From: Telmatactis stephensoni
Taxonomy: Eukaryota > Cnidaria > Anthozoa > Actiniaria > Isophelliidae
DNA length: 64,000 nucleotides
NCBI GenBank assembly: GCA_029948255.1
Contig: JALIZF010001328.1
Coordinates: forward strand, 176,754 to 240,753
Direction of reading: 5' to 3'
Positions within the stretch are counted from its first letter, which is position 1. Each line of letters opens with the position of its first letter. Under the pieces are notes generated by a model. It made no database searches. It had not been told where the DNA came from and was given only the letters and a program-made list of their open reading frames with translations. Below, one piece after another: positions 57,595-64,000 of this stretch. A program made the translations under genes and the position numbers.

Positions 57595-58217
57595 TAGCCT
57601 GCGTCACATCCGGACTTTTCCTCCGTTAAGTCCGTCTGCGAAATAACGAACAAAACCGTGTTCTGAGACCCCCGGCAAATAGCAGGATTATAGATAATAG
57701 ATCCTGATTGGCTGATGCATTTTTCAATTCTAACGAGACTCGTGATTGGCTCGCTTAATGTTCGTTGTGTCGATGTTTTGACACCTAGCTTGATGGACTC
57801 CAGTTATTAACAGACTTTATTGCTAGCATGACCCGGGGTCAATCTCGTAACTTCTCTTTGAGAGAATGTTTTGTTAACTAAGGCTATTATTTAACAATAT
57901 GTTCAATTGGAATGTTTCGAAAGTTTCCTTTTATAGCAGGCAAATCGATGTATGTAACTGGTAGGTTGTTTTGATTGAAAAATCTGTCTGTGTTTTCATA
58001 ATCACTGTAAATCTAATGGAAGTGTTGTCATGGCGAAGACAAACACACCAGTGATCATAGAGCCAATCACGAGTCTCGTTAGAACTGAAAAATGCATCAG
58101 CCAATCAGGATCTATTATCTATAATCCTGCTATTTGCTGGGGGTCTCAGAACACGGTTTTGTTCGTTATTTCGCAGACGGACTTAACGGAGGAAAAGTCC
58201 GGATGTGACGCAGGCTA
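57595..58217. mobile_element. hAT-like fold-back MITE, 623 bp, 8-bp target duplication
   Basis: Inverted repeats of about 170 bp start TAGCCTGCGTCACATCCGGA and include CAAATAGCAGGATTATAGAT and GATTGGCTGATGCATTTT. ACGTTTTT flanks both ends (57587-57594 and 58218-58225). Length and 8-bp duplication fit a non-autonomous hAT element. It lies in the left arm of the outer fold-back. Confidence 0.85.
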
Positions 58218-58526
58218 ACGTTTTTCTTCTGTATTTTACTAAACTCGACATCCTTAAAGTGCTACTATTATGAAATTTTGCCTCTTCAGACCGTCTTTTC
58301 TTTCAAGTATTCTGAAAGTAGATTAGTGTTCAAGCAACAAGTATAAATTTTCCCTCGTACTGATGCTGAGAACTACGAGAAACTTGGAGTTTTGAAATCG
58401 TAAATTACGGGCCGCCATGTTTTTTTTGAATATATGCGTCAGCATTACTTGATCAGCGGTTGCTCTCATTTCGGAGTCCTGTGACGTCAGTGACTGGACA
58501 TCGATCTACACATTTACAAGAAAAAC

Positions 58527-59428
58527 ATGGCGAGTAGCGAAAGTGAAAGTGATATACAATCAAGTTTTGACTCCAATAGATCTGTCAAAAGTTACTCTGA
58601 AGAGCCTACAGAGCCTAATTATTCTGAAGAAGGAAACAGCGAAGTGTTTTTGGGATTTGATGAGTCTCTAGAGCCATCTGCGACTGAGCTTGAATGGCAA
58701 TCGTATACCGACGCCATTGCTTTTGAAGCACAACAAGAAGAAGAATTTCGAAAGCGATTCGTTGCCGATGTTGAAATAAGTTCTTGGTAAGCTAAATATT
58801 AAATCTTTTCGTTGTTACGATCTTTTGAATAAGGTAACACATAATTTTTATAGGTGTAAATGCTCTAGATGTTCACTGGAACTGGTTGTAAAAAGCGAGG
58901 AATGTATGTGTTGCCAAGAGATGGATTGCGTCAGGGAGAAAATAGAGGAGGCTGAAATGGACGAAAACACTTGTATTACTCAACATCCAGGATTCAATAA
59001 TGTTTGTCTCGATTGATGGGTTCTGGAAACGGCTGGAGTAGGATTGAAGACGAAGAGAAACAAGAGCTATCAAACACTGTTAAATCAAGGCGCTAAGTCC
59101 TATTCAGAGTAAGTTCTGTCTACAGATTCTGCTGTAAATATTGTATAATATTCAATTTTGATGTTGTTCTATTTTAATCTATAGATATCTACGAGCAGTT
59201 TCTTATCGACAAATGGTACGTTTTGTTTGGAATTGCATGGGTAGTTCCAACAGGACGCCTTTGCCAGCATGCGTGTACAATGCAATCAGGAAAGAATTTC
59301 CAAGTGATAATGGGACGTATAAGGGATTTGAGGAAGAAGGAGAGGACGAAGAAGAAGAAGAGGAAGAAGACGAGGACGAAGTAGAAGAAGGAAATGATGA
59401 TGAAGAAGTGTCTGAAGGTGAAGAATGA
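58527..59428 (+). pseudogene. P2X7 C-terminal-domain-like gene with in-frame TGA
   Basis: Exons 58527-58786, 58854-59108 and 59185-59428 join in phase to 252 codons. After an acidic Ser/Glu leader come SW-CKC-SRC, EECMCCQE, CITQHPGFNNVCLD, a TGA at 59014-59016, WVLETAG..., AVSYRQMVRFVWNCMG, NRTPLPACVYNAIRKEFP and an acidic tail. This is the Cys-rich ballast domain found at the intracellular end of the P2X7 receptor. It also occurs alone in many invertebrate and fish proteins. No channel part is present. The TGA stands where family members carry a sense codon before WVL. Role in the transposon unknown. Confidence 0.75.
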
Positions 59429-59825
59429 AGGATAATTATAGTTATATAATTTCAGTAATAACTTTATATTCATGACAGAATCTTATTATCTGACACTAAA
59501 AGGAGTTTAGTCATATAATTTATTGTCTATTATATTTAATTAGTGACATATTTCATATTTTTGTTTTAATTATACATAATTATAGTATTGAAAAAAAAAC
59601 AGTCTCCTTTTACTAGTAACACTGAAATACATGCATCATACAATGCAGTTGCAGATTTAGAGTAATTTTCATATGACTGGGAAATAGTACAGTCACTGCA
59701 CCGTACAGTAATGGCACATTTGCAGAAGAATTTTTCCTAATGTTTTCATAAAAGTTATGACACTGACATAGTCACACTACAAGCCAATGATACCATTTCA
59801 CACTCATATGAAAACCACTCTATGA

Positions 59826-62800
59826 TCATGAGTTCTGTGTGGGTTCACAAACCCCTCTTTTGTGGCCTTTTCGAGGAGCTCCACACTTCTTGCAAGTGGG
59901 GGCCTTTCTTATTTTTGGCCTATTTTGTGCTTGAGTCAGTTGTTGCAGTTCAGCTCTAAAATAAAAAGAATCATTTAGATATGTGAAAAGAAGGCATATA
60001 TTTGTAATTCCAAAATATCAAAAATGTTATTTACCTGTGCATGTTGGTGGGACAATAACTGTTTCCATCTGTTGCCTTGATTTATACTTTGCTATAGCAC
60101 CGTCTTTGTCTTCACAATCCATCATATGGTACCTTGGTTCTGGTGTGCTGTTTTTCAGTTCCTCTCTGATGGTCTTTAGCTCATTTCTAGGTGTAGTTGT
60201 AAGGCACTCGAAAATTTCAGCAACATATTCTTGAATAAAAAGTAGCACAAACAATTTACTAAACATAAAATAGCTTTGAGCTAAAAGCTTAGAATATGAA
60301 TTATTTTCCAAAGTTGTGATTTCACAAAAGTTGTTGGCTAGGTGTATACAAAGTACAGAATAATGCACAATAACAAACCAAAGTTTGGTGGAATCCTTGT
60401 CTCTCTTACTGTGGCCTCCCCATACTTATATTTAGGGTAGGTAACACTTAGCTTTGGTTGTCCATTAACATCCAGTTTTGTTTCTCGTCTCAAGTTCTTG
60501 TTGAAATGTAGAGCAGCTAGTACTGTCCTATATATACAATTATATACATAAATTAATGTTATAATAGTTGCAGATGATTGGTTTTAGCAATTATTCCAAA
60601 AACTTGCAGACCCTTTAGCCTTGTGTTTATATCCCACAATAAAAAACTCTTGTCCTACCTTGCAAACATGCCCTGGTAAGAAAATGACAGCATTTTAGGC
60701 GCAAATTGGTTGACCACAGAGTGGTAACCCTCTAAGCAACTTGTCTGTCCAGTTGGTGATGCTTTCTTCACAGCAGCAACGATATTCTTTTTATTTAAGG
60801 CAGCATAGAGTTTGTCATATTCTTCTGATCCTGAAATGAATATTAAGTTTCAAAACAACTAGCTCAGAAAGCTTAAGTATGATATTGTACTACCGCCTAA
60901 GAATTTCTCAAAATTCCTTTTCCTGGTTTCAATAATAAGGTAGCTTCCAAAATATGTCTGCCATGTTATTGTTACCAATATGCAGGGCATAAAGAGGGGG
61001 GGGTGTATGGAGGGGGTCTATTTGGCAGTGTGTTGTTTAAGCACTGTTTTTCTAAGGCAGTAGATTTAATTAGATCCAAAAAATGTATTTACATAGTTCT
61101 TGCCTTTTCTAAAATAGAGCTTTCGTGTTTGAACTGGGCCATGTGAGCACTTGTTGAATAACATATTGGGTAGGTCAGAATGCTGGTTTAAGACGTATAG
61201 GAAAGCATGAAATTTGGCCAACTTAACATCACCCAACATCTCTTGTGTTGATGTCACTGACCAGTAAAAGTGACGGATACAGGATTTTGTCCATCGGCCT
61301 ACTAACTCACAACCACTTTCTTTGCTTATTTTAGTTAGGGATTTACGTATTTCTATGGAAAAAATCAAACAATCTTAACATAATAACCCCATTTCATTTT
61401 AGGGACTGGTTATTATTTATGAAAGGTAGAATAGGCCAGGACCTTAACCCACCCCATAACATTATATCATTAGATCATTAGATCATTATATATTTAAATA
61501 ATGATGCACCCCCTGTCATTTGAAAAAATCAAACTGCCTCCTCCCTATAATTTCTCCCTACCCCACTTTCATAAATAATGATTGGTCCCTTAATCAGATG
61601 TAATAATAATTAATTAAATACATTATTTTATATTTATATTTTGAGAACTTACTTTTACCAATATGCCAGAGATCATAAAAGTGGTTGATTAATGGCTTCC
61701 CAAGAGTTTTACACTGTGCAGGGAGTTCCTCCTTCATCCATTTGCATATCGAGGTATCAAGTACGTAAGCAAATGACCTCTTGTGACCCAAAAACTCCAT
61801 AGCAGAGCTACTCCCTGCCTCATTGGCCTAAAACAAAAAATAGTTATTTAGAAGAAAATAGAAGTTTATAAAATAAACTAGTGGACTGATTAGTACTTTA
61901 TTTTGACTGATTTATTTTTTCTATTCTTGTTCAGTGGTTGATTGCTTCCACTCATTTAGCGCTATGCCTCTAATTATTTCTTGTTCTGTGATGTATTTCA
62001 CTTTCAGATTAGTAGCTGTATCAACGATTAATGAATATCACTGCATGACTCAAATAAATGTAAATTTTTCTTTCATATATAGTGTATTTGCATTTACCTG
62101 AACAAGAGAAATATGTATTATTTGTCCAGTGTTGCAGCAAAATATGGAGTATGTACCATATTTTGCTGAATGACCCATTGAATCATGCCTGGCATCACCT
62201 GCCAATATCACTTCTTGGCCACGCAAAGCTTCAACTATGCTTGACTGGTAAGTCTGCCAGAACTTCCATATTGATGGTATCAGGAGATGTTTTTGATGAT
62301 AATAGTATAAGGCTTCATAATACACCAGCAAGTTGATATGCTTGAAAACTAGCAGAATTTTTTTTACTGAGGCACCTGCACTTAGTATCCCAAAACTCAA
62401 CAGTAAATTCCCAGCAGCAAATTTTCCCAGCATCATGGGTTGACTTTTCCAATTGAATATCTTGTTGCATTTGGAACAAAGAGCCTCAATTGATACCATA
62501 GTTCCATTTTGGTGAAGAGATAAGGTGGGTGAAGGTGCCAGGCAGAGATGACAAAACTGGAATAACTGCAGAAGTTTGGAAATGAACACAATTCCCTTTG
62601 GTTCTTCTCTCAGGTTCTTTCCTTTCATATCCAACCTTTGATTTAAAAAAATGTGAAGTACAAATGGTGAATTGGATAAGTCACTGTGAAACTTACTTTC
62701 AATATCCCAAATGGTCAAAGGGTTTACAGAAGGGGACATTTAGAACCACCTTACCATCTAGAAATTCCTTCCTTGATTCATATCCATTGTTATGTATAAA

Positions 62801-63035
62801 TATATAATGAATGTTATATGCAACTACCTTGTATTTACATTGTCAGTTTCAAGATCATCATCTTCCATGGCTGCTGGTACACACTCAGGTTCACTGTCAG
62901 TCCACACAGGATCTTCAAAAGGTTCTGACTCCCCTTCCATTTCAACGTCTGAATCAAATTCATCTGAATCACCCTCAAAATCAACACTACCCTCTGTCTG
63001 TTCCATTAGTTCTGTGTCAACCTCTGTTTGAGTAC
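59826..63035 (-). CDS. Kolobok-type DDE transposase, multi-exon
   Basis: Exons 62828-63035, roughly 62098-62740, 61653-61827, 61093-61352, 60659-60830, 60379-60527, 60035-60229 and 59826-59956. Order: acidic leader, a Cys pair (FCHLC, later CSKC) forming a zinc site, GDARHDSMGHSAKYGTY (first catalytic Asp region), DLWHIGK (second), CSHGP, a conserved GQTSCLEGYHSVVNQFAPK helix with the likely Glu, and a C-terminal CKKCGAPRKGHKRGVC zinc knuckle. Stop TGA at 59826-59828. All splice sites are GT-AG. A further 5' exon around 63105-63260 reads protein-like but contains a 1-nt shift near 63150. The junction near 62.75 kb is uncertain. Confidence 0.75.
61402..61589. mobile_element. MITE inside a transposase intron, GGGACTGGTTATTATTTATG ends
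   Basis: GGGACTGGTTATTATTTATGAAAG mirrors CTTTCATAAATAATGATTGGTCCC. It sits in the intron between exons 61093-61352 and 61653-61827, a further nesting level. No clear duplication. Confidence 0.75.
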
Positions 63036-64000
63036 CTAAAAGCATTCACATATTATGATAAGATTTGAGAGTCGTTTTGGTCAATTTTTTTACAAGAAAC
63101 ATCACTTTCATACTGTGCTCTTTCGTGTACACACAAATCGCTAAGTTTTACATGTTGGCCTCATGTTTGCGTCCAGTCACTGACGTCATTTCCGTTTCGA
63201 CCCATTCCACCTCCGAGCTGCGATGTAATGCAAGGACGTTGTTGGAAGCGTTAAAAGAACGTTCTTAAAAATACACTTTTATTTGGAATTTTAAAAAACC
63301 CTTCGGTACATTTATTATTTAGGTATTGATAATTATTTCTACAAATTCTTACAAGCTTTCATAAAACAGGCAAAATTTCATAATAGTAGCACTTTAATTT
63401 TTTGAGGGTACTTTTAAGATGTCACGTGACCTGATGACGTCACAGTGATCAAATATTGTATTGTAAACTTCAAAGCAAAATGCGGTCGCGGGTATAACCC
63501 CAGTCTTGAAAGTAACCATGCTTAACTGTGAGCCTTAATGTGCTTCCAAACAAACAACCCGCAAAACCTGACTACAGTTTTTCTTTAGTGAGATAAAGCC
63601 CAAAACAGGTCACGTGACTTTTACTTATTTCTTTTAAAAATGGAAAAACTCAACAATGTAAAGTGGATGACAAGTTTTGCGGGCTATATGTTGTGAAGCA
63701 CGTTAAGGCTCACAGTTAAGCATGGTTACTTTGAAGTCTTTAGTAATACCCGCGACCACATTTTGCTTTGAAGTTGTACAACACAATATTTGATCACTGT
63801 GACGTCATCAGGTCACGTGACATCGTAAACGTACCCTCAAAAAATTAAGGACGCCGAGTTAGTAACTTATGGAAGAAAAACATTGATTTAGATGTTCTAT
63901 GTCTTCAAAATAATTTTTATCCGAATTTTAAGTAATTAACAATTGACCCAGGCCTTAATATACTCGAGCAGGCCACGTCTACACGTCAACATACAGTCAA

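Larger units (their letters stand above)
58258..63393. mobile_element. Kolobok-like DNA transposon, 5136 bp, TTAA target
   Basis: Terminal inverted repeat of about 26 bp, AGTGCTACTATTATGAAATT-TTGCC, at both ends. TTAA duplications lie at 58254-58257 and 63394-63397. It carries a P2X7-C-like gene (+) and a multi-exon DDE transposase (-), convergent from the two ends. TTAA specificity and transposase type match the Kolobok superfamily; piggyBac shares TTAA but not this transposase. It lies inside the left arm of the outer fold-back. Confidence 0.8.
57515..63954. mobile_element. Outer fold-back element interrupted by two insertions
   Basis: GGCCTGGGTCAAT at 57515 is mirrored at 63954. The arms stay alignable for about 300 bp once two insertions in the left arm are removed: AATTTCGGATAAAAA, GAACATCTAAAT, GATGTCACGTGACC and so on. 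TTAA flanks both ends (57511-57514, 63955-63958), and a further 10 bp (CTCGAGTATA) is also mirrored. Without the insertions it would be about 670 bp. It is non-coding. Confidence 0.8.

Noticed and set aside
1..64000. Alternative genetic code to explain in-frame stops
   Set aside because: TAA, TAG and TGA all occur inside otherwise open frames, while all three also end intact genes.
1..64000. tRNA or rRNA genes
   Set aside because: None was recognised by eye; no clear A/B boxes with a foldable cloverleaf were found, though a tRNAscan run would be decisive.

Overview
The window looks like nuclear DNA of an early-branching marine animal, most likely a cnidarian or a sponge. It is AT-rich, the genes are cut into many short exons by GT-AG introns, and it is crowded with transposable elements and short fold-back (MITE-like) repeats. 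The element families (IS3EU, OTU/endonuclease Helitron, Kolobok-type DDE transposon, Penelope, LINE pieces) and the MADS-like and P2X7-C-like domains fit such a genome. The species cannot be fixed from the sequence, and no bacterial or viral features were found.

Layout. 1-4608: a multi-exon gene of an unrecognised family, damaged by in-frame stops. 5084-7742: a head-to-head pair, a small SRF/MADS-like gene (-) and a five-exon HIRAN-like gene (+), 250 bp apart. 8408-14052: a complete IS3EU-like DNA transposon with about 270-bp inverted repeats and a 6-bp target duplication, encoding a DDE transposase and a HECT ubiquitin-ligase-like protein. 14700-17000: two damaged genes (one with a chromodomain) around two abutting fold-back elements. 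19275-27513: a Helitron of the Helentron type on the minus strand. It encodes a 2052-residue OTU-Rep-Pif1-endonuclease protein that starts with a 2A-type motif, plus a downstream three-exon RPA-like protein. 29476-30612: a protein kinase between two copies of one small repeat. 32194-39796: a 13-exon gene with an unbroken frame. 42600-46250: exons of one or more unrecognised genes with a LINE tail. 46600-50000: fold-back element, LINE ORF1 and truncated ORF2, and a 5'-truncated Penelope element. 52966-54341: two unrecognised genes. 55662-57358: tyrosine-recombinase exons (-). 57515-63954: a long fold-back element holding a hAT-like MITE and a Kolobok-like transposon, which carries a P2X7-C-like gene (+) and a multi-exon DDE transposase (-).

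How the genes work together. The three large elements each carry the catalytic protein for their own movement plus an accessory protein: HECT ligase, RPA-like ssDNA-binding protein, or P2X7-C-like protein. The remaining genes show no pathway relationship. Six open frames are each broken by one stop codon that is a single C-to-T change from a sense codon, which points to widespread decay. The IS3EU element and the 13-exon gene look intact.
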